DNA of 64,000 nt from Serilophus lunatus (GCA_013399895.1 VXBA01000125.1:996104-1060103); one strand, 5' to 3'. Shown: positions 25,373 to 38,929, counted from the first letter of the stretch. Notes: generated by a model from the sequence alone, not told the origin. Program-made: numbers and translations.

Positions 25373-28089
25373 TTCACACACTGGAGCAGAAACAAACAGA
25401 ACACTGTCAAAAACAAAATCCCAAGTGATGCTGGGAAACATCCATTGCCTCTTATGTCATGGAAATCAGGAAGACATCCTTGCCTGCATGTTTTGGAGCT
25501 TGCCCAGTGTTTGAGGAGAGCACACAGTGTGCTGGGAGGTGTAGCTGTTGCCATGGCTCCATAATTCTCTTCTGCCAGGTTACCATAGAGAAATGCCCAG
25601 AGCTGCCTTTGGAAACAATGGCACTTCAACTTTGTTTACATGGATTTTTCAGTTTTTAAATAAAACTTTACACCAACCAGGGATTGAACCTTCAGCCTCA
25701 TGTAGAGCAAGGAAGGGTTTTATCAATGCAGAAACTTAAAAAAAATAATTAAACAATTGGTTCTTTATTTCACATTGCACGGAAACAACATAATTTTGGG
25801 AGGTGGGTTGGTTGGTTTGTTACTGAGTTATTTCTTTCATAGGTTTTACATTTTTTTTTCCCCACTGAGAGACCAGGAGACGTGGGAGTTGTGTCTGGGA
25901 AGAGGCAGTGACAGTTTGGGTGTTCAGCAGGGACAGTCTGTGCTGCAAAGGCTCAGATACAGGAATGGAAAAGCTCCAACAGAAGAGCATCAGCAAGGTC
26001 ACACATCCCAGCAGGTGACAGGCTGGCAGCAGGAACATTCTCATGGAGCACAGAAGGTCTAGGTCCCAGCACAGACACTGCAGAGGGAGCCTGGAGCCTT
26101 TTGACCTCAATTATAACAAAAAAAAAATAAAACAGATCTTTGATTATATGGACAGTCAGGCCCTGCTTACCATTTCTGGCCAAAATGAGAGAGGTATTGT
26201 AGGTCTAAGAGATTTTTGTTAACAGAAAAGCTGCATCCCCTCAAAAAAACAATCAGGTTTGAAGAAACCTTTATTTGTATAGAGCTGAGGAACATAAAAG
26301 CTGCTGGTAGTCATGGTACCACAGAGTGCCTTTTTTAGTGGAAATAACTTATATTTACTGCACTAAAAATCCTTTTTTATTCCACAAGGGACATAAACAC
26401 CTCAAAGGGAGAGCCAGCTCCCCTCAACAGTCTCTGGGTGGTGGGAAGGGTGGTTGCCCAGGCCATGAGGAAGGGAATTGCAGATGGATCTTGGGGCCAG
26501 ATTTCTGTGATATTCCACCAAAGGCACCCCGGGATCACAAAGCAGCTCAGTCAAAGGCTGCCTTCCCACACCATTGTGACCTTCCATGGGAGATAAACCT
26601 GGTCCTGAGACTCACCTTCCCCAAACCTGGCTGATGAGAAGGTTGGATAAGTGGGTCATGGAGTCTCCCTTCACTTCCACACTTAAACCTCCCCTGACTC
26701 TCTGAGGTGGATCCAGACTGTGTTTTGTCTCTCCTTGAAAGCCATGTCTCCCCTGGTTGGAAGGATTGCTCCTCACAGTGTCTCCTTTCCCTGACTCCAC
26801 TGATTTCTGTCCAAGGGAGATGGATCCATACTACATCCACACTAATCCATACTAAATGAACTGCTCCCTTCATTTTCTTTAGTATCTAAAGTACATCTTT
26901 CGATGAGGCAAACATGAAAAATCCACCATTTGACCTCATTAGTTGAGCACTGACTCTGGGAGCTTTGAGGGACATCCATAGGTTTCAGAATTGTGGGAAA
27001 AGCCAGATGAGGGTGAGCAGGGAATAATGGACAAAGAATTAAGAACTGATTCCCACAGTGTCACCTCCCACAGCTCAGAACGAAAGGAAACTCAGAAAGA
27101 CTCTCCTTGGTGAGTAAACATAACTTTTCACATCAGTGTCAGAAAGACGGAGAATCCACTTTTTGCCATCAATAATACAATAGTTTATTAATTCTGCAGC
27201 AGCAGAAGTTAATTGGCTGGGGATAAATTATAACACAGCAGGAGACAGGGGAGGTCCGTGTTCTTCTCGCTCACAATATTAATACACAGCAAGATTAAAG
27301 CTATTTCCAGATGATTCATGGCTCCTGCTTTCTCTAAAGACAAGTGAGGTGAAAAGAATTCTCTATTTCTACTTTCAAGTCTCAAGTATTTCTATCAAAC
27401 TTGCTCTCCCTTTCTATCCTAATGAAGAGAGGGCAAACAATTTCCACTCCCACCTAAACCCAGCCGTGGGTGGTCAGAGAAGCAGGAATTCACTCGGCAG
27501 TTGTGGCTTTGTTCTGCAAAAACTTACTATAATGGCTTATCTGTTTTTTATCAAAGGACAAATAATAAGTTAATTTTTTCCTGTTACCTTTTTATATAAT
27601 ACAACTTTTAAAAAATGGGGGAAGAAAGGAGGAGGGGAAGGAAAAAGGCCCTTGAAACCAATCAAGCTGCTGGTGAATAAAAGAGTAATGGTGCTGTTTA
27701 ACACCGCGTACTGGAATTGAAATGCAAAATAAGGTGCAGGCAAGCTGTCCCACTAAAAGAGGTCTTTAGCCCTGTTTAGATATAAAAGGAGGAATTCAGT
27801 CTACAAACAAGCTGGAAAAGTTGGAAAAGACCAAGGAGATCACAGGGGGACCCAACAAGCCACCAAAGAAAGTAATGTGTCACGTGGGGATGAACGGGGG
27901 ACAGAAGAATAAAAATATTGGCGTTTCAAGGTTTGAAAATTTAGAAGCTATTCCATCTTCCCAGAATAACCTGTGGCTCCTGGAGCAGTGGAGATAGTGG
28001 GGAACCACTGCAAAGGGGGTAGTGGTCCTTCTCTCTTGGATGTGATGCCAATGCATCCAGTTGGACATATTACCACAAATTCAGCTGAG

Positions 28090-28355
28090 GGCATGGGGTT
28101 TGTTTAGCACGGAGAAAAGGAGGCTCAGGGGAGACCTTATTTCTCTTAATACTCCCTTGAAAGGAGGTTGTAGCCGGGGGAGTCGGTATCATCCCCCAGA
28201 TGACTAAAGATGGGACAGGGGGAATGGCCTCAAGATGTGGCAGGGGAGGTTCAGATTGGATATTGGGAAGAATTTCTTCACTGAAAGAGTGGATAAGCAC
28301 TAGAACAGGCTGCCAGGGCAGTGGTAGAGTCATCACCCCTTGAAGCGTTGTTTTC
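28090..28355 (+). mobile_element. CR1 LINE internal 3' fragment
   Basis: It reads GCACGGAGAAAAGGAGGCTC AGGGGAGACC, then GAATGGCCTCAAGATGTGGC, GATTGGATATTGGGAAGAAT and GAACAGGCTGCCAGGGCAGT. It preserves a more upstream part of CR1 than the short tails, and its own tail is damaged. Confidence 0.8.
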
Positions 28356-31300
28356 CAACTTCAGTGACTCTCTGACTCAATAAAATTGGGCAGCCCTGGC
28401 TCAGTGAGTGCCAGTGCCTCCCTCCAGCAGCTGCCCCAGCAATGAAAACTGTCTCTGACTTGCTTTCTATTAAGTGAATTTTCTCTTTCCTCCGACGTGG
28501 AGAACAGTGCCTTTCACCCTGAGGATATTTGGTCTGATTCATGCTGTCCATCCATCTCCTGAATGCCTCAGTGCCCCGATGGATCTCTGACTGCTGTGCA
28601 ATAACACAGAGCGGTGGTCGAAAAATGTACCCAGTGTGAGAGCAGGGATCCAGCTCCATCTGTCATCATTTACATAAATAAACACGAGAACAAGGCAAAT
28701 GTGAGTCATTCCACTGTGATTCAGAAGTTTTACACCCTGCCTGCATGGATGGAAATGGCCCAGCATCAGAAGCAGGTCTGTGAGTGCACGTGTCAGCTTC
28801 TCCCTCCACCTACTCCTGTAATCCTTCATCCATTTTTTTTTTTCATATCTCTGCATGGCTGGGTGCTCAAAAGCTGGTCATTTTCCCCCCTCAATGAGAC
28901 CAATTGTTCTAATAGAGGCTATTACCTCTCCTTGTCTCCATGGAATCCTTAGACCATCATGGTCCGAGCACCTGCTACCGTTTTCCCCTCTGGTACATCC
29001 ATCTCATTATTGCATCCATCCCATTAGTGCTCTGCCTTCACTGAGTCCCTCACCACATCATCCTCCAGGAGACCTCTAACAGCCCTGATCTCCAAACCTG
29101 CTTTCCACGACTTCGTGTGGGCTCATCCCATGGGTCACCCTCTCTCCTCAACAGCTCGGGGGAAGGGTCAGATGTATGACCTTATTTACACAAGAGTTCC
29201 TGCAGTCTTTGCCTTTCCTTCTCCACCCTCTGCCTTCCCCCTGGACTTCATAGGGCGGTCTCTCACATGGCCAAGAGGTGAGTGAGCAGGTTCTACATCA
29301 CAGACACAAATACAGCAACATTGCTTTGGTTTTGCACTTTTCTTTAACCTCACACCAGCAAAGAATGTGCTTTTAGACATGAGATCCGAGCTCCAGCTAC
29401 TGCCACAACCAGAGGAGCTGCCACAATTGAATTCAAAGACTTCTGCCCGTGCTCACAGCAAGTTTGTTTTGCTTCCCTCTAAACCCAGCAATCAGAGCAC
29501 TTTATCTTCCTCTGCACGACTGTAAATTGAAACTAAAGGGTAGATTGAAAAGGAGATGCTCGTACCATATAACCACTGACCTTCTCGAAGAACTCTAATG
29601 CCTGAAACATCCTAAAATTTGTTTTGAATCAATTCAATATCACCTCAGCACAAGGCAATCTCTATATCTGCAAAAGGCTGCAAGGAGGAACAAGCTTGTG
29701 TGAGCCAGCCTGGCAGGATTTTGATTACAGGAGAGTAGATACCACTTCTCCTTAATGGGATTGATTAAAAGCTTTAACTGCATTATCCCTTATGTGGGAG
29801 CACTTTTATCTGGGGGTGCTGGGGGGGTTTTTTCCCCTCATGGGTGCAGGTTCATCTCTACTGCAGAGGCAGTTGGAAATCACATGTTCTGGCTGGCACC
29901 AGAGAGCACACAAATGCTTTTACTCTCGAGTCGAGCTGGAAAAGGCTTTGTCCACAATAACAGAGTGCATGTAGTGCTTCAGTCCAAGCAGGACATTGGG
30001 CAGAGTCCTGTGCTGAAGGGCCCTCTGGGGATTTAGGGTGAGTCTTGTCCTTTACACTGCAGTTTATTATGTGTAAAACTGGACCATCCCCCTTTCCCTG
30101 AGCTTGTTTCCCTGTACCCTTCACAACAGGATTCAGTTCTTGCAAGAGATTTGAATGGTACCTACTGCAGGTCTGGGTCTTTCCAGCATCTCCACCCTCC
30201 AAGAGGAGGCAGGACCTGCATCCTTTGGAGTTCTATAGCTCAGAGTGGTGCTTCTCACCACTAATGCCCAGTGCCCTCAATGGAAGCTCTGTCTAGCTCA
30301 TGCCCAGTTTAACTTCCCAGTACAGAGCAGCAGGGATTACCAGTGGCTGCAAAATGCCACAGATTTTAAACCTGCTTCTCAGGAGCTGCTGGCCCCTAAG
30401 GAGGAGCCTTGGAGACACAGCAATAAGTTACAGGACCAGGGCAATGCTCTCCTGCTGTTTGTGCCATCCCTGGATCCTGGGCGCTCCTGGTGTCCTGCTC
30501 CTGCTTCCATCCTGCAGTGCAGACATTCCCATTCTGGTGCTTGGATCATCTTACAGCTGCTTCATTTCTGAGGGGATAAAATATATCCCTGGTAGGCCAA
30601 GGGAGAAGCTTTGCAGCTGAGCTCACTGGCTTGTCAAAAAAAAAAAAAATTAAAAAGAGGGAAAAAAAACCAAAGCCCACAAAAAAAGAGTGGGAATGGT
30701 GAGGAATGGCAGCCTGGGAGTGAGCAGCAGCTGGTGCTGACCAGCACTGACACCTGTGAAATGAGCTGATGGCCTGAGGTCAGCAAGGTGTTGCAGGTGG
30801 ACACCAGCCCCGTGTCCCAGATGTCACTCCCCCTGTCACTGGGAGCCAGCACTGCCTGCAGGCTCAGAGATCACTGGGACCTGAGAGCCTGAGCTGCAGC
30901 TGAATCCAACTCACCTCCACTGACAGGAATTTGGGTTGTGCTGAACCAGCCCCGGAGCTTGGTCACCTTCTCCTGCCCTTGGCTGGGGCTGGGGGCCAGT
31001 GTGGACTGGGAGCTGCTGGTACCCTCTGGGTGGCATTGGCTGGGACAAGAACAGCAACATTTGAAACTGGTTCTTACTGGTCCCAACTGGGTAGCTATAG
31101 TCTATGAGGAATTCCTGGTTGTCTGAATTCCTGGGGATGGCTGATCCCTGATGGCAGCCACCAGTCACCATCACTGCAAACCCAGCTGAGCCCCAGCTCC
31201 TGGAGTTTCCCCTGCAAAGACAATCTCATTTCAGCCATTCCCTTGCAGCTGCTTTTCCTGCTCTGCCAGGGAGCATTAGGGGGTCTTTGATTCCTGACCT

Positions 31301-32311
31301 TGCCCGTGCCTGCATGATTTGCTCTTCCCTTGTATTTCCTGACAGCTCCCTCTTTTCCAGCCTGCTCTGCCCCAGGCTGTGCTGTGCCCTCGGGCAGCTG
31401 AGCTTTGGTGTGAGAAGCGATGGGTTAGGAATTGCTGATGATTTAAGAGGTGAATTCTCCTCTTGCCTTGTCCTTACCCATGTATCCCAAGAGCTCTCCA
31501 GGCATCCTCCACACCCTCCATGGGATCAGGCTGAGCTCTGGGTGATGGATGACCCCTCCAGGCAGAGCACAGTCCTTTTTAGCTGCCAGATCCCTGGCAC
31601 TGGAAACACTGACAAACTTCTACCTGAGAACAGAACTCCAGCAGCAAGGCAGGAATGCCCTGCCACTTCCATGATGCTTTCCAGGATGGATGGTGGCAGG
31701 AGGAGCAGATGGGAGGGGGAAATTTTATTAATAAAAGAAGCAGTTTTGACTCCCCCGCTCTCCTCTCATTCCTGGCATTTGAAAGGCAGGATTGAGAGCT
31801 GTGAGCTCTGCTGTTGTGTGCAGATGTGAAGCTGTGTGGCTCGGCAGTGCTTCCACCAGCAGAATTCAGATGGGAGGAAATGGGCTGGCGACACCCAGCA
31901 GACAATAATCCATTGGAAAGTATCCTCTGCAGATGTGCTTCCTCTTCATCAGCACTTATTATTATCAATGAGATTCCTTCCCTTCTGCCCCACGCTGAAA
32001 AGGGGCTGAGATTTTATCTCGTTTTCTTTCCAGAAGGATAAAACAAGTGAGTGAAAGGAAAGAAAGAATAAACAGCCGTTCTGGGTGGGACTGACTCCCA
32101 TGCAGAGAAGATGAATGGGAATTCTGGGTCACACTGGTTCCACTGCAGCTTTGCCTGGCAATTTCTGTACATCAGTGTGGGGCTGGAGTTTGAGCTGTGA
32201 CATTCCTGTGCTGCCTCTCACCACCTCAACAAAAAGATAGGGCATTTTTTTCCATCACAACTCCCTGTGAGTAGGTTTCAGTGCTCCCCCAAGGTTACAG
32301 CAGCCTTGGAA

Positions 32312-32575
32312 ATCACAGAATCATTGAGGTTGGAAAAGATCTCCAAGGATATCAGGTCCACCCTGTGCCCCATCCCCACCTTGTCCCCCAGCCCAGAGCA
32401 TTGAGTGTCACATCCAGCCCTTCCTTGGGCACCTCCAGGGATGGGGACCCCAACCCTCCCTGGGCAGCCCCTGCCAAGGCCTGACCCCCCTTTCCAGGCA
32501 CAAATTCCTCCTCCTGTCCAACCTGGCCCAGCTTGAGACCGTTCCCTCTCCTCCTGTTCCTTTTTCCCACNCTGG
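32312..32575 (-). mobile_element. CR1 LINE 3' fragment, left arm of an inverted pair
   Basis: The antisense tail reads AATCACAGAATCATTGAGGT, then TGGAAAAGATCTCCAAGGAT, CCAGCCCAGAGCATTGAGTG and CTCCTCCTGTCCAACCTGGC. It is the same subfamily as the opposite-strand copy that starts 60 bp further on. Confidence 0.85.
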
Positions 32576-32635
32576 AGGGACTCACAGCTGGAACTGGGGG
32601 TCTCAGTCTTCCAGATGTGTGAAAACATTCAAGGG

Positions 32636-32815
32636 AATGTTGGAAGGGGCTGCCCAGAGAGGTTTGGAGTCCTTATTCCTGGAGGTGTCCAAGGAAGTCC
32701 AGGAGTGCCACTCAGTGCTCTGGGCTGGGGAGCAAGGTGGGGATCTGGCACAGCTTGGACTTGATGATTTTAGAGGGCTTTTCCAACCTCAGGGATTCTG
32801 AGATCCCGGGATTTT
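32636..32815 (+). mobile_element. CR1 LINE 3' fragment, right arm of an inverted pair
   Basis: The sense reads GGGGCTGCCCAGAGAGGTTT, then CAGTGCTCTGGGCTGGGGAG, and ends CTTTTCCAACCTCAGGGATT. It can pair with the 32312-32575 copy over about 170 bp. Confidence 0.82.
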
Positions 32816-33955
32816 GTGAAAGGGATGGTGCAATGAGTTGGCATCTCAAATATTTAGGGACCTACAGCAGAGCAGTAAGGAAGGAGAGCTGGTGCCAGTG
32901 GAGGTGGTGCTGTCTGAGGCTGAAAAGGTGCTGGAATGGGGAGAACAATGTGATCAACGTTTCTGAGGTCCTGACACATGAGGCCTTCATTTAGTAGAAG
33001 TTCCCAGTGCTGATCTTTGTACCAGCTGTCCCAGAGAGTCTGGAAGGAGTGGAAGGCAGAGGTCCATGGACTACATTGAAGCTCAGACCATCACTGAGCT
33101 CCTCAGAAAACCAGCAGAAGAGGCAGGAAAACCTTTGGCTGGAAGTGTTCAGGTGAGGGGGATTACTTTGTTTTTCTGTATTTCATTTTCTTAAGACTGA
33201 GGAATATGGAAAACAAAAGCCCTAAAAGGAAAACACTTGGCTGTTTCAACACATTGAAATGGTGTTATTTGTTTCTTTTCATCCAAATCTGTGAATCTTG
33301 ATTTTTGTGTTAAGCAAAAAGCATTTTTTTCTGTGTTAATGTTTCTGCATGTGGCCTTCCTCCCCACTGTCTTGCATTTACTGTATTGTCTGCAAAAACA
33401 TCTATTTTTCCAGTTCCCAAATCCCAAACAAAACATAATGTTATATTAATTTGAAGCCACAGTTATTTTCTGATGGGGTTTTTTTATGGAAAGTTGTTTT
33501 GTTTTGTTTTTCCTTTTGTACTGGAGTTCAAATATTTTCAGAGGAAAACAGTGGCAAAACATTTTTAATAGAGAGCTCTTTTATCTAAATACTTCATTGA
33601 AGGAACAGGTCCAGTGTGGTTTTATTTCACTGCATCTCATTTAATATATTAAACCTTCTGAGCACTGGCTTTCATCTAAATGACCTTTTTCCTTTATTTC
33701 ATTCAAGGAGGGTTAGTGGGGAAAAAAATCAGAATCTTTTTTTGAGGGAACAACTGCAGGAAAAGGTTTCTTTCTTGAGCAGAATGAAAATGAGAATTTG
33801 AATGTTCTCTTCCACCCTGGGAGTTCTGGAAGAGCTTTTAAAAAACCCAAAATAAAACAAAAGAAGAGCTAAGCTCAAAGAGTTGTTTCTGTTAGAAATG
33901 GTTTGGTTTGTTCTCCCTCAAAACCAAACCAAACCTCTGGATGCCCAGATTATTG

Positions 33956-34215
33956 GGGAATCACAGAGTCAGAGAGAAAGACCTCCAAGATTATCAAGTC
34001 CAACTTTTGACCAAATACCCCCATCCCAATAAGCCATATCACCAAATGCCACGTCTACTCACTTTTGGAACAATTCCAGGGATGGTGACTCCGCCACTGC
34101 CCTGGTTCCAAAGCTTATCCACTCTTTCAGTGGAGAATTTTTTCCTGATATCCCACCTGAACGTCCCCTGACACAACTTGAGGATGTATCCCCTTGTCTC
34201 CTCCTCATGTTCACA
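33956..34215 (-). mobile_element. CR1 LINE 3' fragment
   Basis: The antisense reads GGGGAATCACAGAGTCAGAG, AGACCTCCAAGATTATCAAG, ATCCACTCTTTCAGTGGAGA and CTGACACAACTTGAGGATGT. It is an older, more diverged copy whose 5' end lies next to a 17-bp tandem array. Confidence 0.8.
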
Positions 34216-34353
34216 ACATAACAGGACTGTCCCTGACTTTTGGGAGCTCCAGGAATCCAGGAAGGCCTTGGGGATACTCCATGAAGACATCCAAGTTCTC
34301 CAAATGTTTATTCCAGCTCTGGGGGCTGGAAACCCTGGGAATGGTGGCATCCT

Positions 34354-34470
34354 TTGGGTACCACGATCCCTTGGGCACCACAGTCTCTTGGATATCCCAT
34401 TTCCTTGGATGCCATGACTTCTTGGGTGGCACATTCCCTTGAGTGTATGTTCCTTTGGACTCCACACTCC
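34354..34470. repeat. Degenerate 17-bp tandem array, about seven units
   Basis: Successive units start with TTGGG or TTGGA: TTGGGTACCACGATCCC, TTGGGCACCACAGTCTC, TTGGATATCCCATTTCC, TTGGATGCCATGACTTC, TTGGGTGGCACATTCCC. Further units continue to 34470. Units share period more than sequence, so the array is old. Confidence 0.75.
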
Positions 34471-37446
34471 TTGCTGGGCAGAGGTTGGGCTTTAACCTGC
34501 CCCCAGCCCAGCCCTTCCCAAGGGATTTTGCTCAGTCAGGTGAGAGCAGGTCCCTGTTTGAGCTCTGGGCCACTGCTCGTGTCACAGTGGCCACCAAGCA
34601 TGAGCCATTGGGGCTCCCCCTCCCCGTGCTGAGAGTATGGAAGGCAGGAAAGTTGGAGTTTCTTTTCCAGTCTAAATAATTTTGTTCCTCTCCCCCACCC
34701 CAGCCTAAGGCACTTAGGCAGGGATTTCTATTCAGGATCAAGCAGACAGTCCCTGGGAAGCTGAGCTTGAGCTCCAGCCTCCCCACCCTGCAATCCCAGT
34801 ATTTGAGCAGATAGAACCGGGAGACCCAGAGGTGACTCTGCTCACATCCCACCCTGCCAAGGAGGATCCTTCCAATCGATATTTCCCTGGTTTTTGTGCT
34901 GCTCTGGAGCGAACAAAACAACCCCCACAAACAAGAGCCCCATTGCTTCCTTTTGCCATCTCCATAGATGTCAGAGGCAGGGACAGCCACGGAATAAAGA
35001 TATCCTGTTCAGAGGAAATAAATAAAATGTTGATTGGCAAGCTAAATCCTCCACAGTATGACTGGAATCCCAAATGAGCCAAACTGCAACATGGTTTATG
35101 CCGTTTCCTCTCTGCAAATGCATTTTTCTCTGTATTCCTCTAAGCCTGCAGGACCACTGTCTCCAATTCCACTTCCCAATTCTCCTCTTGGACAGAAACG
35201 CTAAATACAAGCTCTTCTTAGCGGCAGCATCTTTCATTTCCCGTCTCAGATTTCTAAGCACATCGGAAGGGTTCGCATGTGTTAACAGAACCATTGTCAG
35301 GAGATAATGGCCTGCTATTAAACCAGCTTTTATTTTTTTTACCCCTCTTCTGATGGCTGTGGGCCATTTTCCTGTGATGTGAGAAATGATGTCTTGCAGT
35401 TCCTGGACATATTATGGGATCAGCCTTGTCACACAGCTGCTTCACAGATCACTTCTGTGATCTCTCTTTTGAGAGAGAAAGAAGAAAAACGTCCCTTCGG
35501 GACATTGTGAAAGCACGACAAAATCAGGCCACTGAAGAGGAAATAGCTGATCCCAAGGTGAATAAACCCTGAGCCTGAAGACCAGCAGCCCCAGGGAGGG
35601 CACTGTGCAGAAGCAGGAGGGGAGGGAAGCTCTGCCATGGGGTCACTCTCTGCTCCAAACAAGAGCTTGTCTCCCTGGGAAATTGAGCTACTTCTCTGCA
35701 CAGCCTGGAGAAATGAGAGCATCGGCCTAAGCAGATAAACGTGGAGGTCAAAGTCTAAGGATTTATCAACTCTGCTTACAATCTCCACTTGACTCTCCTT
35801 AAGGAAATAAAGCAGCTTAAATGACCTGGAAATATTAAGTCTGAGATAAGCAGGCAGGTAAAAAAAAGACGGAGGAATTGGACAGCAGGGAATGGCTTAT
35901 GGCTGCTGGAGGAACAGCCTGGCTTCCTGCATTCCCAGCCTTGTCTGGGAACAAGCCCACACGGGCCAAGATGTTCTGGCTGTCCAATGTTTTGGTCCCT
36001 TTTAAAAAGTGGCAATTACAAATTTGGGTCTGGCCACTATATTTGGTATCAGCTGCTTCAGTATAAACACTCCCATTCAGATGCTCTCTTTGCCTTCTTA
36101 AAACGCAAAAAAATTCTTCTCTTGGATCTGGATTCTCACATTTCTTCCTGCTTCAAGAACACCTTCAATCCATGCCACTGATTCCAGAAAATAGGGTTAA
36201 TTCACCTGTGAAGCCTGTCAACCTTTCCAGATGTGTCCTTCCAGCACTGCTATGCTTGCACCACTGATTTTTTTGCCCATGGAGAGGAGAATCTGTCCAG
36301 CAGCCCCCGCGGAGGGGTTCACACAAGGGTAGAGCAGAGCTTTGTGAGCCCTCCCAGAGTCTGAGAGGAGAAAAGCTGTTCTGGATGTAGGGAATCTCTG
36401 GAACCCCCCGGTTCTGCACTTTGCACTGAGCAGGTTGCACTGGCTGCGTCCAGTTGAGCTCTGAACACTTCCAGTGCCCCTGTTGAACTGGGAACTGGGA
36501 ATCTCCCATCGCTCCTTCACCTGCGCCCAGTTTGTGCCGTTTGATGTCTCTCCCTCCCCAGCCTCTCTCTCCCTCTGACCATCCCTCTTTCTACCTCCAG
36601 CATAGCTCCCTAAACTTCACATCATTCCTGAGCCATCCTTTCCCTCATCTGGGGCTCCCCGGTGAACACTCACACAGCCCTGAGCCCCTCGGGGTTAATT
36701 AATGCGCCAGGAATTAGCAGGGAGATGGTTATCCCCAGGTCTGGCTCAGCGCAGCACCATTCCAGTGAGGAACCAGCACCATTTCCTTCCCAGATCCAAG
36801 GAGTGGAATGAGAAGGCAGCACAGGGGAAGGGTCCCACCGGCTGCAGGATGCAAGATGTGATCAGAGAGCATCCAGCTGGGTCCAAGGAGGGATCCCACC
36901 CTCCCTGCAGCCCCCTCGATCCCCACAGCTGCTGCCGGTGCCTCACTGGCGCAGAGCTGCTTATTTATTTATTCAACATTATTTGATGCAAAGGTTAAGC
37001 AAATCAAACGTTGCTGATTCAGTGCAAATGACAGAAGGCTAAGTGGTGTTATCTTTAATTACCGTCAGTGTCAAGGAGAACAGGCGGGTGCTGGTGCAGG
37101 GCTGGCGGGCTGCTTTTGTGATTTGTATTCAGATGGGGACATCTAGTGACCGCCGGCACATGTTGCAGGGTGTGAGCAAAGCCTCATTTCCAGCCCCTCG
37201 TCATCTCAGGAAGCAGCTTCTGCACCGCTGAGCCCACTCACCCTCCCGTGCTGCTGCCAAGGGGGTGTTCCCAGGGACGTCCTGCAGGACTGGGCGGGGA
37301 GAGGGGGATGTCTCAGGGTCTTGTGTGTCTCGCCAAGCTGCAGGGCTTCCCCAAAGCCGTGTCACCACCAGGCCTCCATCCAGAGGGATGTGGGGCAGGG
37401 GATGTGCACTATGAGCAGAGCCTGGCACAGGCACTGGGCTCCTCTG
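34471..37446. other. Gene-free stretch
   Basis: Unique-looking sequence of mixed composition. Around 36.94-37.06 kb it contains TTATTTATTTATTCAACATT and TGCAAAGGTTAAGCAAATCA, which may be regulatory. No gene is recognised. Confidence 0.6.
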
Positions 37447-37820
37447 GGTGCCCAGGGATGTTCATGGTGCCCAGGAATGTTTATGGTGCCCAGGGATGCC
37501 CATGGTGCCCAGGGATGTTCATGGTGCCCAGGGATGTTTATGCTGCCCAGGGATGTTCATGGTGCCCAGGGATGTTTATGCTGCCCAGGGATGTTTATGC
37601 TGCCCAGGGATGTTCATGGTGCCCAGGGACGTCCGTGGTGCCCAGGGATGTTCGTGGTGCCCAGGGATGTTCGTGGTGCCCAGGGATGTTTATGATGCCC
37701 AGGAATGTTTATGGTGCCCAGGGATGTCCGTGGTGCCCAGGGATGTTTGTGGTGCCCAGGAATGTTTATGGTGCCCAGGGATGTTTATGGTGCCCAGGGA
37801 TGTTGGTGGTGCCCAGGAAC
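37447..37820. repeat. 19-bp minisatellite, about 19.7 copies
   Basis: The unit GGTGCCCAGGGATGTTCAT occurs 19 times plus a partial copy without indels. Variants are at GGGATG/GGAATG and in the last five bases (TTCAT, TTTAT, TCCGT, TTCGT). As 19 is not a multiple of three and no unit forms a stop, all three plus frames stay open, producing repetitive open frames of up to 200 codons. These are not genes. Confidence 0.95.
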
Positions 37821-38929
37821 ATTCTGCCTTGCTATAAAAACTGCACTTGAGCTCCAAATACCCTCCCACTTCTGCTCTTGTGTCTCTCTTCCCTTAAATT
37901 TTCTTTTCCCTTTACACCTGCTGCTATCAGGATCTCCTACGCACACATTTGAAATTAATCCTTTATTTCCCAAAGTAGCCCTTGCTATCAGCTCTAGATG
38001 GAGCACCAGTAATTACTTTCTTCCAATTAGCTGGGGAGGCACTGTGTCCAATTTGTGAGTACAGTGATAAAATCCAGGAGTGTCAGCTGATTGCACTGAA
38101 GGGGCGTGAAAGGTCAGGGAGTGATTTCCCCCCTGTAAATGGTTTATTAATTTTGCAATAATAATTTATTAACTGGATACCTGCCTTTCTGGAAGGCTCA
38201 GCAGTAGATTTCCATGAGATTCCAGGGAGCCCTGGCACAGGAGCTGGATGCAGCCACTGCAACATCCATTGGGACACAAGAATTCAGCAGGAGCTCTGGG
38301 ATAGCAGCTCCCTGTAACACCTTGACCTGTGTCAGGCTGGGCTGTGGTACCAAAGTCCTGTTTCCAGTTGTGCAGAAGTTCTCCCTTTCTAGCTCCAACA
38401 TTTGCTGAATCTGTGGCTTCTTCCCTTGTAAAGCAGGAACTGAGTTTTTTACTCTTTTTTCACTCTTCTTTCTCTCACTCTCCAAAATAGGGCACTTCCC
38501 TCTGGAGAAAGTCACCCTAACTGGTGACTAATAGGCCACAGACCAATAAAAGACCACAACAAGTGTAAACCCCACCCAAAACAGTCCCTGCCATGATTGG
38601 TGATTAAAAAATACAGAAATCCAAACGACTATCTGAATTATAAAGCCACTTACAATTTATTGCCAGAGCTCTGATCCTTAGCAAGTTCATCACAGAAGGA
38701 ATTACTCTGCTTAAGGGACTCTGGCTTGTTGGAGCTTCTTCCCAAGTTGAATATAAAATGAGAAATAATAATTTGCACAACATAAATTTAGCAGCACCTT
38801 AAAGTGTCTGTTCACAAATTAACTCAGAGGGCCAAGGAAAGGGAACTCTGCTTTTCACAAGGAGCAGGAAGTTCATACAGCCCCAGACAGGTTTCAGTGC
38901 CTGATGTTGCTTGGAGAAAAATCATAATA

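Larger units (their letters stand above)
24190..32310. other. Gene-free stretch
   Basis: Two CR1 fragments (25256-25372, 28090-28355), A/T runs (30637-30650 and others) and an AT-rich block at 27120-27320. No exon with matched splice sites and homology was seen on either strand. Confidence 0.65.

Noticed and set aside
30245..31829. Cluster of 100-180-codon open frames
   Set aside because: Overlapping frames on both strands without domains, consistent splice signals or codon bias.
37248..37850. Plus-strand open frame of 200 codons with Cys/Pro/Gly repeats
   Set aside because: It is a consequence of the 19-bp array. All three frames are open, so no frame is selected.
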